51,993 nt of DNA from an uncultured bacterium (GTDB taxonomy: Bacteria; UBP6; UBA1177; JAKLFG01). The stretch covers positions 1-51,993 of the forward strand of contig CALMRE010000196.1 in NCBI GenBank assembly GCA_937871295.1, given 5' to 3'. This document shows positions 1 through 8,962 of the stretch, in pieces (positions within the stretch are counted from its first letter, which is position 1; each line of letters begins with the position of its first letter). Under the pieces are notes generated by a model that was not told the origin of the DNA, did no database searches, and was given only the letters and a program-made list of their open reading frames with translations. Made by a program: the position numbers and the translations under genes.

Positions 1-6
1 TTTCAT
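1..6 (-). CDS. Start of a leftward gene cut by the window edge
   Basis: Only the first two codons (Met-Lys) are visible, so no function can be given. The case for a start is an ATG at 6-4 preceded on the minus strand by AAGGAG at 23-18 (11 nt spacing), and an ATGA overlap with the stop of a 15-codon upstream reading frame, which suggests translational coupling. It lies downstream of a GGGAC-N7-GTCCC promoter at 106-138, so it is probably a member of the same regulon as the genes at 43.7-52 kb. Confidence 0.4.
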
Positions 7-50
7 GCACAGTTATACTCCTTTTCCTGTGTCTGAAAAGTCGGGGCCAT
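3..50 (-). CDS. Possible 15-residue leader peptide
   Basis: ATG at 50-48 is preceded by a very strong ribosome binding site (AGGGAGGG at 63-56, 5 nt spacing) and opens 15 codons ending in TGA at 5-3, overlapping the next ATG as ATGA. The peptide is MAPTFQTQEKEYNCA and resembles nothing I know. It may be a leader that couples translation to the following gene, or the real start of that gene with a frameshift; the window ends too soon to tell. Confidence 0.35.
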   Translation of the reverse strand: MAPTFQTQEKEYNCA

Positions 51-105
51 TATAACCCTCCCTGTTTTTTGTTTCCGAGAACCGTTCCCTTATGTTCTCT
101 TTACC

Positions 106-138
106 AGCATACCTTTTAACGGGGACATAGATTGTCCC
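106..138 (-). promoter_or_regulatory. WYL-type operator/promoter facing left (site A)
   Basis: Minus-strand palindrome GGGACAATCTATGTCCC (138-122), then exactly 10 nt, then a -10-like TATGCT at 111-106. The palindrome covers where a -35 box would sit. The same palindrome and spacing occur at 44851, 49289 and 50342, and the -10 here is identical to the one at 50370-50375. It sits across the 3' end of cca, whose stop codon (116-118) lies between operator and -10. A dispersed REP-like palindrome is the main alternative. Confidence 0.6.
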
Positions 139-1324
139 CCATCAATTTTTCCCGCAGTTCTTTGAAGGCTTCGGCGTGGAGGTTGAGGAGTATCTCGCCC
201 GACTTGGGGCCGAGGTCACGGTATTTCTCCGGTAGCGGGATATCGAGTATGCGTTCGAATTCGGGGGCGAGCGGCGTAAGGTCCACCGCCTTCCCCGCCG
301 AGTCGGCATGGATCATCGTAAAGTATCCGGCGATGCCGCCACCCGGGAAGCGCCGCAGTTTTTTGAGGAGCGTCACCGCCTTCCCCGCCCGCATCACCGG
401 CAGTTTCGCCGCCGCCATGTGATAGCGCGCCGCCAGTTCCCCCGCCAGCCGGAAACTGTTCGGGATCCGCAGACGGTCGCAGAGCGCCGTGACGAGTTCC
501 ACCCCCGCCGCGTCGTGACCGTAGTGATGCGGCAGGATGGCCGGATCGGTCAGCCCCTTGCCGAGATCGTGGCAGAGCGCCGCGAACCGCAGGTGCGGAT
601 CGGCCGTCGGCAGGCGATGGAGCAGTTGCATCGCGTGGTCGAAGGTATCGGTCTCTCCCTCATGGTAGTAGTCGGGCCCCGGCGTGAGGCCGACGAGAGC
701 ATGCAGTTCGGGAAAGTGAACGGCCAGCGCGCCGACATCGCGCAACACCGTGAAGAACCGCCACGGCGCGCGGGTGGCAAGCGCCCGAACGCACTCCATC
801 CAGACCCGTTCGGGCGAAAGGGTGTCGAGTTCCGGCACGAGCCGCCGCATGAGTTCGAGCGTCGTATCTTCGAGTGTGAAGTCGGGCAGGAGCGCCGCGA
901 ACCGGGCGACGCGGTAGAGCCGCAACGGGTCCTCGGCAAAGGCGTCGCTGATGTGGCGGAGCCGTTTCTGCGCGATGTCCTTCCGGCCGCCCCACGGGTC
1001 GATGAGTTCGCGCGTTTCAAGGTCCTGCGCAATGGCGTTGATGGTGAGGTCGCGCCGTTTCAGGTCCTCGACGAGCGTCACGGCGGGCGAGGAATCGGTG
1101 TCGAAGCCGCGGTAACCGGGGGCGCTTTTCGATTCCCGCCGCGCAAAGGCATACTCGGCGCCCTCAACGATATAGACCGGGAACGCTTTGCCGACCCGCT
1201 GTGCGCCGGGGAACCGGCTCAGGAACGCCTCTTCGGTCGCCCCGACCACGACGAAATCGTCGTCGCCCTTATCGAGTCCCAGTATCTCGTCGCGGATCGA
1301 TCCGCCGACGCGGTATATCTTCAT
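116..1324 (-). CDS. cca: CCA tRNA nucleotidyltransferase with HD domain
   Basis: Adds or repairs the 3' CCA of tRNAs in the cytoplasm using CTP and ATP. The 402-residue product shows the class II nucleotidyltransferase order: GGSIRD at 7-12 with catalytic carboxylates in DDDF at 21-24, RRDLTINAIA at 90-99, and EDPLRLYRVARF at 131-142. An HD phosphohydrolase motif (CHDLGK, His252-Asp253) follows, as in bacterial multifunctional Cca proteins. I chose the ATG at 1324 because GGAGGGG lies just upstream and the family N-terminal motif begins there; a longer reading frame would run into the tRNA-Gly gene. The gene points away from tRNA-Gly, and the two tRNA genes checked elsewhere encode their own CCA, so a repair role is plausible. 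Confidence 0.95.
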   Translation of the reverse strand: MKIYRVGGSIRDEILGLDKGDDDFVVVGATEEAFLSRFPGAQRVGKAFPVYIVEGAEYAFARRESKSAPGYRGFDTDSSPAVTLVEDLKRRDLTINAIAQDLETRELIDPWGGRKDIAQKRLRHISDAFAEDPLRLYRVARFAALLPDFTLEDTTLELMRRLVPELDTLSPERVWMECVRALATRAPWRFFTVLRDVGALAVHFPELHALVGLTPGPDYYHEGETDTFDHAMQLLHRLPTADPHLRFAALCHDLGKGLTDPAILPHHYGHDAAGVELVTALCDRLRIPNSFRLAGELAARYHMAAAKLPVMRAGKAVTLLKKLRRFPGGGIAGYFTMIHADSAGKAVDLTPLAPEFERILDIPLPEKYRDLGPKSGEILLNLHAEAFKELREKLMGDNLCPR

Positions 1325-1383
1325 CGCCCCTCCGTTGCGCCGGGAAATAATAGCGAAGTGCGCGCCGAATAGCAATCGTTCAG

Positions 1384-1412
1384 TTGACATTTCTTTAATA
1401 ATAGGGTATATA
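1384..1412 (+). promoter_or_regulatory. Sigma-70-type promoter of tRNA-Gly
   Basis: TTGACA at 1384-1389, 17 nt spacer, TATATA at 1407-1412, about 11 nt before the mature tRNA 5' end. This is a near-consensus promoter and probably also feeds tamB, which starts 20 nt after the tRNA. Confidence 0.75.
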
Positions 1413-1423
1413 GGCGGCACTGA

Positions 1424-1498
1424 GCGGGTGTAACTCAGTGGTAGAGTGCTAGCTTCCCAAGCTGGAAGTCGCGGGTTCAAGTCCCGTCGCCCGCTCCA
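1424..1498 (+). tRNA. tRNA-Gly (CCC)
   Basis: Complete cloverleaf of 75 nt: acceptor GCGGGTG/CGCCCGC, D stem ACTC/GAGT, anticodon stem CTAGC/GCTGG with loop TTCCCAA giving anticodon CCC, T stem GCGGG/CCCGT, loop TTCAAGT. Discriminator T and CCA (1496-1498) are encoded. A run of T follows directly at about 1501-1507. I see no direct repeat of its 3' end elsewhere that would mark an integration site. Confidence 0.95.
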
Positions 1499-1517
1499 AA
1501 TTTTTTTGCCTGGTGAT

Positions 1518-4500
1518 GTGCAAAGAGTACGGTTTCTCTCAGTAATTTTGCTTTTTCTGCTCGCCTCGCTCTTTATCGTCCGTTTTTCCTTCTATCCGCT
1601 GGTCCGTTCTTATCTCGAGATACAGTACGATATCCGTGTCGATATCGGCAAGACCGCTGTCTGCGGGCTCGCCTGCCTGACGCTGCCGACCCTCTCGATC
1701 GAACAGCCGGGGGTATTCCGGTTCGAGGCGGAACAGGTCACCGTGTCGGCCGCTCTGCGCCGCGAGGGACCATTCGACTATGTGCCGGTCATCGCACGGT
1801 TCGCGGTCGGCAAGGCGCACCTCGCCATCAGCGACCTCGACGCCCTCATGGGCGATTCCGACGAACCGCTCTTCGGCCCCGAATTCCCCTATTTTCCGGT
1901 TGAACAGGCCACCGTCGAACATATCTCGGTGACGCTGTCTCTGCCGGGACGCGAACTGAAACTCAACGATATGTCGTTCACGGGCGACGGCGAATACACC
2001 TTCCATCTCCCCGAAGCGGTCTATACGCAGAACGGTCTCCGCGCACCGCTCCGCGCCACCGCGACGCTCTCCTTCAGCGCAAAGGGCCGCACCTACGCGG
2101 TGCGGTCGCTCAAAGGCTCCGGCGCCGGCTTCGAACTTTCGGGCAACGCCACGCCGGAAGGGTTCAGGGGTCGCGCCGTGGTGCAGATCGCCCGTATCGT
2201 CGAGCGGCTCGACGACCAACCGGCGTCGGGCGAGATCGTCGCCGAGCTCGAAGGGATACTTTTCGGCGGCGCCCCGCGGATAGAGGCCGATATCCGCGGC
2301 ACCGGGCTGGGCTGGAACGACGAATTCCGCCTTTGGGACCTCGCGGCGCATCTCACCGCCGACCCGCGCGGACTCACGGTCGACCAGTTGGTGCTTTTCA
2401 ACAAGGAGGATCCGTTCCTCTCGCTCGGCGGCGCGATGAACTGGCGCGAGTCGGTGATACGCGGACAGATCCGGCTGTGGGATCTCGACTTCATGAACAC
2501 GATGAAACGCTTTCAGGCGCCGTGCTGGGTCAATATGTGGATATCGGGAACGATCGACTACGATTTCTCGTTCGAAACGCTCGTCGCACAGTACCGCCCC
2601 CGGCTGACGGTGCGCGACTTCGCTCTCCACGACGACGGGACGCTTTCGATACTCGATCTCAAGGACACCTATCAGGTCGTCGGCCGCGGCGAGATCCGGG
2701 CCGAACGCATCACGCTCAATGAGGCCGAAGTGACGGTAAGCGACGACACGACCCATCTGTTCCTGCACGACACGTGGTTCGACCTCGACGACGACGGAAA
2801 GATACACATCCTCATAAAGCCCAGATCGTGGATAGACCTCGCCCACGTGGACAAGATCGCCGAACTGCCGGCGGAGGGACGCGGCAACATCGATATGGCG
2901 CTCACCTCCTTTTACCGGAATCCGCGCATCGTCGGCCATTTCAAGGGAGAGAACTGCGCCGTACAGGGCTTCGAAGCGGGAACCTGCGACATGACGGTGG
3001 AACTCAAGGATTTCGTCCTGTCGTTCCTCGGCAACAGCATCGCCTACCGGTCGGTCCGTTCGGAAGGCTCGCGGGTGGCGCTCGATTTCAACAAGACACC
3101 GAGCGACATAACGTTCCTCTTCAACAACATGAGCGGCGACCTGAAGGATGTCGGCCCGGTCCTGCGGCGCAAATTGCCCGATCTCGGCGGCCGCTTCTCC
3201 TTCACCGCCGAGGGACGCTACGCGGGACATCTCGCGTCGCTCACCGGCCGCGCACAGGCCGACAAGCCGCGCCTCAACGACACGCCGATCGCGGACCGCG
3301 TGTCGGTCGCCTTCACCGACCAGAAGGATATGCTGCGCATCACCAAGGGGGCGATCCTGCTCGGCGACAGTTCGCTCGCCCTGTCGGGCACGATGAACCG
3401 GCGCACGTGGGAACTCGATGTCAAGGCGACGCTCGACGCCTTCTTCCGGAAGGACTTCCCCTTCCTCGAGGAGTCCTCCTTCATCGCGCCGCGCGCCTCA
3501 GTGACCGCCGCCGGCACCCTGTTCTCTCCGAACTTCTCCGCCGAACTGTTCCTCGGCCGGGTGGAATATCAGGGGGTGGTGATGGGCAACCTGTCGGCCG
3601 CCGCCGCCTACAATTACGAAAGCGGCCGCTTCACCGCGTCGGGCAACCTCGGCGAGGCGGCCTCCTTTCGCGGCGAGATGCAGGGGTTCGATCCGGCGAC
3701 GCTCACCGCGACCGCCAAGGTCAAGGATTTCGTGCACAAGAAAGGAGACCTGTTCTTCAAGACCTCGTTCGACGCGAAATGGACCGAAGGAGAACTCGAC
3801 GCGCGCGTCGGCAAACTGATGATAGAGAAGCGCGGACTGTTCGTCCGCAACTCCCAGCCGTTCCGCATCAAGGGACTCTGGGACCGCCTGACACTGGAAC
3901 AGACGGTGTTCGACGGGGAAACGGTGAACGCGACGGTGCGCGGAGAACTCCGGAAGGGCAAACCGCATATCGAGGCGGCCGGGACCCTCTTCCCGGCGGC
4001 GCTCAAAGCCTTTACGGATACCGACCTGATCTCCGATGTCTCCGGCAACGCATCCTTCCGCATCGCGCTGGAGGATGAGGCGCTGTCGGGCAATCTGTCG
4101 GTGCGCGGTCTGGGCTTCACCCTCGTCCCGTATGACCTGACGGTGTCGGCGCTCGACGGTTCGTTCTCCTTCGACAACGACGCGTGGAAGATAGACGCCC
4201 TCAACGGACTGATCGGCGGCGGCAAACTCGATGTCAAGGGTTCCGGCACCGTGAACCCGGCGTGGGGCGGCCAGTTCGACCTTTCCATCATCAACGCCGC
4301 GGCGCGCGAACGGCACATCGGCGCTTTTTCCTTCTCGGCCGACCTCGACATCATGGCGATAGCCGGGGAAACGCCGGCTATCGGCGGCGATATCGAGATA
4401 AAGAATATCACCTACCGCGACGATCTGTCGCTCGACAACGAACTGGTGAAACTGCTCGGCAAACCCCGCTCGCGCCGCGCGGCGAAGAACGGCCAAGAGA

Positions 4501-5255
4501 CGGCCTTCGACCCGCGGCTCAACCTCCGCGTGACGGGCCGCAACGCCCTGCGGGTGATGAACAATCTGCTCAAGGCCGACGTCGCCTTCGACACCCGGCT
4601 GACCGGCACCCTGTCGCGCCCCGAGCTCGACGGCTCCCTCCAACTGAACGCCGCCGAACTCACCTTCAAGCAGAACCGTTTCGCGCTCGACCGCGGCATC
4701 GTGACCATCGAGACCGAGGAACGGATCCGCCCCTATCTCGACGTACAGGGAACGACCCGTATCTACGCCCGTTCCAAGGAGACCGAGTACAAACTCGTGC
4801 TCGGCGTCACCGGCTACCCTGAGGAGCTCGCGATACGCCTCACCACGATGCCGCAGTTGGAGGAGACGCAGGCCTATTCTCTGCTCCTCTGGGGCGATTT
4901 CTTCGACCCGACCCAGCCGGGGGTCGAGAACCTCGCGCTGGTGGCGGTGACCGACATCATGGGCATCTCCGACGAGGTCAAGAAGAACTTTCAGTTGACC
5001 CGCTTCGAACTGACGCCGAAATACAGCGAGATCGACTACAAGACGGTCCTCAAGATCATCGCCGTCAAGGAGATATATCCGTTCCTGGTGATGTCGGTCG
5101 AATCGAATCCGGCCGATCCGGCCGACCAGATGATCATGCTCTCCTACCGCGGCTCGAATTTCGACCTGTCGCTCGACTGGAAATACAAGAACAAACTCGA
5201 GACGAACTACGGCGGCGTCGGCGTGAACTTCATCCTCAACTATCTGTTCGAGTGA
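1518..5255 (+). CDS. tamB: TamB-like translocation and assembly module protein (DUF490)
   Basis: Large AsmA/TamB-family protein that spans the periplasm as a beta-taco groove, anchored in the inner membrane, working with an Omp85 partner in outer-membrane protein or lipid transfer. About 1245 residues; an N-terminal membrane helix follows a few basic residues, then long beta-rich repetitive sequence. The C-terminal DUF490 part carries the family's typical features, including LLWGDFFDP and a terminal amphipathic strand ending in Phe-Glu. The GTG at 1518 is my choice of start because the frame otherwise runs back into tRNA-Gly; its ribosome site is weak and a nearby alternative is possible. An Omp85 gene starts 4 nt after the stop, the classic TamA-TamB neighbourhood. 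Confidence 0.85.
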   Translation: MQRVRFLSVILLFLLASLFIVRFSFYPLVRSYLEIQYDIRVDIGKTAVCGLACLTLPTLSIEQPGVFRFEAEQVTVSAALRREGPFDYVPVIARFAVGKAHLAISDLDALMGDSDEPLFGPEFPYFPVEQATVEHISVTLSLPGRELKLNDMSFTGDGEYTFHLPEAVYTQNGLRAPLRATATLSFSAKGRTYAVRSLKGSGAGFELSGNATPEGFRGRAVVQIARIVERLDDQPASGEIVAELEGILFGGAPRIEADIRGTGLGWNDEFRLWDLAAHLTADPRGLTVDQLVLFNKEDPFLSLGGAMNWRESVIRGQIRLWDLDFMNTMKRFQAPCWVNMWISGTIDYDFSFETLVAQYRPRLTVRDFALHDDGTLSILDLKDTYQVVGRGEIRAERITLNEAEVTVSDDTTHLFLHDTWFDLDDDGKIHILIKPRSWIDLAHVDKIAELPAEGRGNIDMALTSFYRNPRIVGHFKGENCAVQGFEAGTCDMTVELKDFVLSFLGNSIAYRSVRSEGSRVALDFNKTPSDITFLFNNMSGDLKDVGPVLRRKLPDLGGRFSFTAEGRYAGHLASLTGRAQADKPRLNDTPIADRVSVAFTDQKDMLRITKGAILLGDSSLALSGTMNRRTWELDVKATLDAFFRKDFPFLEESSFIAPRASVTAAGTLFSPNFSAELFLGRVEYQGVVMGNLSAAAAYNYESGRFTASGNLGEAASFRGEMQGFDPATLTATAKVKDFVHKKGDLFFKTSFDAKWTEGELDARVGKLMIEKRGLFVRNSQPFRIKGLWDRLTLEQTVFDGETVNATVRGELRKGKPHIEAAGTLFPAALKAFTDTDLISDVSGNASFRIALEDEALSGNLSVRGLGFTLVPYDLTVSALDGSFSFDNDAWKIDALNGLIGGGKLDVKGSGTVNPAWGGQFDLSIINAAARERHIGAFSFSADLDIMAIAGETPAIGGDIEIKNITYRDDLSLDNELVKLLGKPRSRRAAKNGQETAFDPRLNLRVTGRNALRVMNNLLKADVAFDTRLTGTLSRPELDGSLQLNAAELTFKQNRFALDRGIVTIETEERIRPYLDVQGTTRIYARSKETEYKLVLGVTGYPEELAIRLTTMPQLEETQAYSLLLWGDFFDPTQPGVENLALVAVTDIMGISDEVKKNFQLTRFELTPKYSEIDYKTVLKIIAVKEIYPFLVMSVESNPADPADQMIMLSYRGSNFDLSLDWKYKNKLETNYGGVGVNFILNYLFE

Positions 5256-5259
5256 CGCG

Positions 5260-8202
5260 ATGCGTACGGCGTGGCTGTTCCTGCTGCTCTTTCTCGCACC
5301 GCTCCTGTGCGGCGCCGCGACGGTCGAGCGGATCGACTGGAAGAGCGATCTGCCGTTCGACGACTACCGGCGGCTCGTGAAGATAAAGACCGGCGCGCCG
5401 CTGTCGCAGAAAACGGTGCGCCGCACGGTGCGCCTCCTCTACGCCACCGGCCGTTTCGAACAGATACTCGTTTCGGCGGCGCGCGGCGGCGCGGAGGACG
5501 GGCTCATCCTCACCGTGACGGCCCTGCCGCTTCTATTCATCGACGAGATAACGATGCGCGGGAACAGCGCGCTGTCGGACAACCGGATAAAACTCGCGGG
5601 CAATCTCCGCCGGTTCACCCCCTTTTACGAAGCGAGCCTCGAACGGATACGCGATGAGATACTGTTCGCCTATCGCAGCGAAGGCTACGCCGACGCACGG
5701 GTGAGCATCGAGGTGAAAAAACGTTCCGCCGCCGTGGTCGATCTCGATTTCTCGATACAAGAGGGCGAACGACGCGTGATAAAGGCGGTCAAACTGGTCG
5801 GGGAAGCGCTCCCGTCGGAGAAACGGGAACTCGAGAATGAATTGTCGCTCGCCAACGCCTTCGCGCCGCTCACCGACGAACGGGTCCGCGAAATGGACGA
5901 CCGCGTCGAACGCTACTACCGCGACCGCGGCTATCTCGATGCGACGGTGCGGCATCAACTGGCCGAAAAGGGAACGGTTCTCATGACGATCAATCGGGGG
6001 TCGCGCTACGAACTGGCGATCAGCGGCCGCGCCGCCTTTTCCGAAGCGACGCTCCGCGCCCTCATCCGGCACATCGAGAACTGGCAGCACAACATCGAGG
6101 CTACCGCCGCGCGGTTGACCCTTTTCTATCAGGCGGCCGGGTTCCCCGACGTGTCGGTATCGACCAAGGTCGACCGCGAGCGCTCCGCCGGCCGGGAGAA
6201 GGTGCGTATCGCCGTCACCATCGCCGAAGGGGCGCGCCGCTTTCTTGACGGCATCGTCTTCTCCGGGGTCGCGGAGGAGAGCCCCGACGAACTCAGAGAC
6301 CGCCTCTTCGAATATGTCGAGACCCGGCTCGAGGCCGAGGAATTCCCCGCGATAAGCATCGACCGCACCATCATCGGCGGCGGCTACCGCGACACCGACG
6401 GCACGCGCGCCACCACCATGGCCCGCACCAATAAGGACCGCGCCGTCCTGCCGGAAACGCGGTACGCCGTCCCGACCGCCTATCTGGACGACATCGCGCG
6501 CTATCTGGAATCACTGTACACGGCGCGCGGCTGTCTGTCGGCGGCGGTCGACCGGGCCGCCATCGTCCGCGACGGCGAAATGCTCTACCTCAGCGTCGAG
6601 ATGACCGAAGGTCCGCGCTCGCTGCTCACCTGGGTCGGCGTCGACACCGGCGACACGGAACTTGACGAGGAACTTTTCTCGGAACTGGATCTCGCAGCGA
6701 ACACCCCCTTCACTCCGGCGCTCATCGATGACGCCGTGGCCCTGCTGAACGCCGAACTTCGCGCGCGGGGCTATCTGTTCGCCCGCATCCGTGACGACCG
6801 GACGGTGAAAGGGACCGGCATCCGCGTCATCTTCCGGACCGAGGATCTTTTCCCGGTCACTGCCGGAGAACTGGTGGTGAGCGGCAACGCCATCACCGCC
6901 GAACCGGTGGTGCGCAGTCTGGTCCGCTTCGGCCCCGGCGAACCGCTGTCGACCGGACTATTGCACGACGCCCGGCGCGATCTGCTGACCACCGGCGTCT
7001 TCGACACCGCCGATATCGCCCTCATCGACGAAGAATCTCCCGACAGCATCAAGGACATCGTCGTCACCGTTTCCGAGGCGTGGCGCTTCCGCATCGACAT
7101 CGGCGCGGGACTCGCCACCGACGAGGGAGGCCGGCTGTTCGGCGCCTTCGAGTACAAAAATATCCTCGGCCGCGTCTTCACCCTGCGCCTTTCCTATAAA
7201 TTCGCCCACAAGATACCGTGGTTCATGAACAGCGCCTTCGAGGACTATTTCCTCCACGACCTCTCGTTCTTTGAACGATTCGACCGGACGGTGACCGGTT
7301 CGATCATCGTCCCCGACCTTTATTTCCTCCCTTTCTCCCTTTCGTTCCAGACGGAGGTCTTCCACATCCACGACTCGCGGTCGGCCAGCGGCCTGCCGTA
7401 CCTGATCGACAAGAACGGCATACTGCTCTCGTTCTACAAACGGTTCGGCGATCACTATTTCCTTGCGGTCAACGCCGAACTGTCGCGGCAGGATGAAGAG
7501 GAATATCTCAAGGACGCGCAGAGCGGAGCGGTCACCCTCGACCGGGCGACACGCTACCTCTTCAGCCCCGAATTGGAGGGATGGGTCGACTACCGCAACA
7601 GCCCCGTGAGCCCCGACCGCGGCTTCAAGATCGGTCTGCGGGTCCGCAACACCACCTCGCTGGCGGGCGACGACACCAAATACACGCTGTTCGAGAATTA
7701 CGCGTCGGTCTACCTGCCGCTCCAGTACCGCCAGACCGCTTCGGGCGACTATGTCCCGCGCGATACGCTGGTGTGGCATTCATTCCTCAAATACGCCGCG
7801 CTGCTTCACCATTCGGGAGAACTGACCTCCGACGACACGCTGAAACTCGGCGGTTCGACCTCGGTGCGCGGGTTCGCCCAGAACTCCATGATACCCGCCG
7901 ACAACGATGACGGCGAAAGGCAGGGAAGTTACTACCTGTTCCTGCGCAACGAGATCCGCTTCAAAATACGGGACAGTTTCTACCTCGTCACCTTTTTCGA
8001 CGCCGGCAATCTCTGGGAGAAACTGGAGAACATCGGGCAGGGGGAATTGCTGCGCTACGGCACCGGCGGCGGACTCATGATCGCCTCGCCCATCGGCTCG
8101 ATCAACCTGCAGGCGGGGGTGAACCTCTTCCCGCAGAAAGACAAAAATCTCGACTACAAGGAAGATCTCTGGAGTTTCCACTTCTTCATATCGTCTTTTT
8201 AA
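5260..8202 (+). CDS. Omp85/TamA-like outer-membrane protein with about seven POTRA domains
   Basis: Outer-membrane assembly factor of the BamA/TamA superfamily. The 980-residue product starts with a signal peptide (cleavage near residue 20 after CGAA), then I count about seven POTRA-like units up to residue ~605, then a 16-strand-type barrel. The barrel shows the VRGF motif (in GSTSVRGFAQ) and ends in Phe, as membrane barrels do. The fifth unit appears to hold a ~45-residue insertion rich in Thr/Arg/Asp. TamA usually has three POTRA domains and BamA five, so this is long. It starts 4 nt after tamB and the two are surely one operon, supporting a TAM-type role; a true BamA role cannot be excluded as no other copy is visible. 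Confidence 0.88.
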   Translation: MRTAWLFLLLFLAPLLCGAATVERIDWKSDLPFDDYRRLVKIKTGAPLSQKTVRRTVRLLYATGRFEQILVSAARGGAEDGLILTVTALPLLFIDEITMRGNSALSDNRIKLAGNLRRFTPFYEASLERIRDEILFAYRSEGYADARVSIEVKKRSAAVVDLDFSIQEGERRVIKAVKLVGEALPSEKRELENELSLANAFAPLTDERVREMDDRVERYYRDRGYLDATVRHQLAEKGTVLMTINRGSRYELAISGRAAFSEATLRALIRHIENWQHNIEATAARLTLFYQAAGFPDVSVSTKVDRERSAGREKVRIAVTIAEGARRFLDGIVFSGVAEESPDELRDRLFEYVETRLEAEEFPAISIDRTIIGGGYRDTDGTRATTMARTNKDRAVLPETRYAVPTAYLDDIARYLESLYTARGCLSAAVDRAAIVRDGEMLYLSVEMTEGPRSLLTWVGVDTGDTELDEELFSELDLAANTPFTPALIDDAVALLNAELRARGYLFARIRDDRTVKGTGIRVIFRTEDLFPVTAGELVVSGNAITAEPVVRSLVRFGPGEPLSTGLLHDARRDLLTTGVFDTADIALIDEESPDSIKDIVVTVSEAWRFRIDIGAGLATDEGGRLFGAFEYKNILGRVFTLRLSYKFAHKIPWFMNSAFEDYFLHDLSFFERFDRTVTGSIIVPDLYFLPFSLSFQTEVFHIHDSRSASGLPYLIDKNGILLSFYKRFGDHYFLAVNAELSRQDEEEYLKDAQSGAVTLDRATRYLFSPELEGWVDYRNSPVSPDRGFKIGLRVRNTTSLAGDDTKYTLFENYASVYLPLQYRQTASGDYVPRDTLVWHSFLKYAALLHHSGELTSDDTLKLGGSTSVRGFAQNSMIPADNDDGERQGSYYLFLRNEIRFKIRDSFYLVTFFDAGNLWEKLENIGQGELLRYGTGGGLMIASPIGSINLQAGVNLFPQKDKNLDYKEDLWSFHFFISSF

Positions 8203-8313
8203 CGACGGCCCCAACCCTCATCAAAAACTGCCTTTGCTCTAACCGTAAATTAACAATAACCTTATAAGAAGCCAATCGTTAGTTGTTTGTTTTTTAATGA
8301 ACGGAGTGCCGTT

Positions 8314-8958
8314 ATGAAGTTCAACATCCTTGATCTCCTGCTTCCCCGCGAAACGAAATTCTACGATCATTTTGAGGAACAGGCCGACATCCTCATCAAA
8401 GCGGCGTTGGTATTCCACGATCTGATGACCAACCTCGACAAGATGCCCGAACACGAGATCAAGCAGCGGCTCGGCGAGATAAAAGAACTCGAGACCAAGG
8501 GCGATTCGGTCGAACACAAGATCATCGACGATCTTTCGGAGACCTTCATCACCCCGTTCGACCGCGAGGATATCCATGCGATGGCGGTCAACATCGACCG
8601 GGCGCTCGACATCCTCAACAGTTCGGCCAACAAGATCGACATGTACAACATCCGGAAAACGCCGGACCATGTGATCCACTTCGCCGACATCATCGTCGAC
8701 ATGTGCAAAGAGCTGCGGACCCTTATGGGACTCTTCCGGGCAAAGAGCAGCGTCGACGAAACGGTCGCGAAGATACATCAGTTCGAGAACAAGGCCGACT
8801 ATCTTTTCCACATCAGCATGGCCGATCTGTTCAACAACAACACCAATGCGGTCGAGATAATCAAGTTCAAGGAGGTGTACGAACATCTCGAGAACCTGAC
8901 CGACTGCATCGACTACATCGCCAAGACGATCCGCGGCATCATCGTCAAATTGGGGTAA
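8314..8958 (+). CDS. DUF47 family PhoU-like phosphate transport accessory protein
   Basis: An all-helical, PhoU-like DUF47 protein of 214 residues, the usual size. Family members sit beside PiT transporters and are thought to control them or bind metal/phosphate. The helical, acidic-residue-rich pattern with repeated E/D-x3-D/E pairs (LETKGDSVEHKI, FENKADYLF) matches the two symmetrical PhoU-type halves. The ATG at 8314 is preceded by CGGAG with good spacing. The pit gene begins 4 nt after the stop, so both are co-transcribed. No Pho box was recognised in the 111 nt upstream. Confidence 0.88.
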   Translation: MKFNILDLLLPRETKFYDHFEEQADILIKAALVFHDLMTNLDKMPEHEIKQRLGEIKELETKGDSVEHKIIDDLSETFITPFDREDIHAMAVNIDRALDILNSSANKIDMYNIRKTPDHVIHFADIIVDMCKELRTLMGLFRAKSSVDETVAKIHQFENKADYLFHISMADLFNNNTNAVEIIKFKEVYEHLENLTDCIDYIAKTIRGIIVKLG

Positions 8959-8962
8959 CGGC

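Noticed and set aside
121-139. GGGGACA-type palindromes as REP sequences of a RAYT transposase
   Set aside because: Only four copies are seen, each at a promoter with fixed spacing to a -10 box, and no Y1 transposase gene is present. Not fully excluded without the genome.
1325-1480. N-terminal extension of Cca by 52 residues
   Set aside because: It would overlap tRNA-Gly and its promoter, while ATG 1324 has a good ribosome site and begins the family's conserved motif.
1424-1498. tRNA-Gly as an integration site for a mobile element
   Set aside because: No integrase and no repeat of the tRNA 3' end were seen; the adjoining genes are core functions.
1446-1517. Earlier ATG for tamB at 1446
   Set aside because: It lies within the tRNA-Gly gene; the encoded residues are tRNA sequence.
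8203-8313. Pho box or riboswitch ahead of the phosphate transport genes
   Set aside because: No recognisable Pho box repeats or conserved riboswitch core were found; only an AT-rich promoter-like stretch is present.
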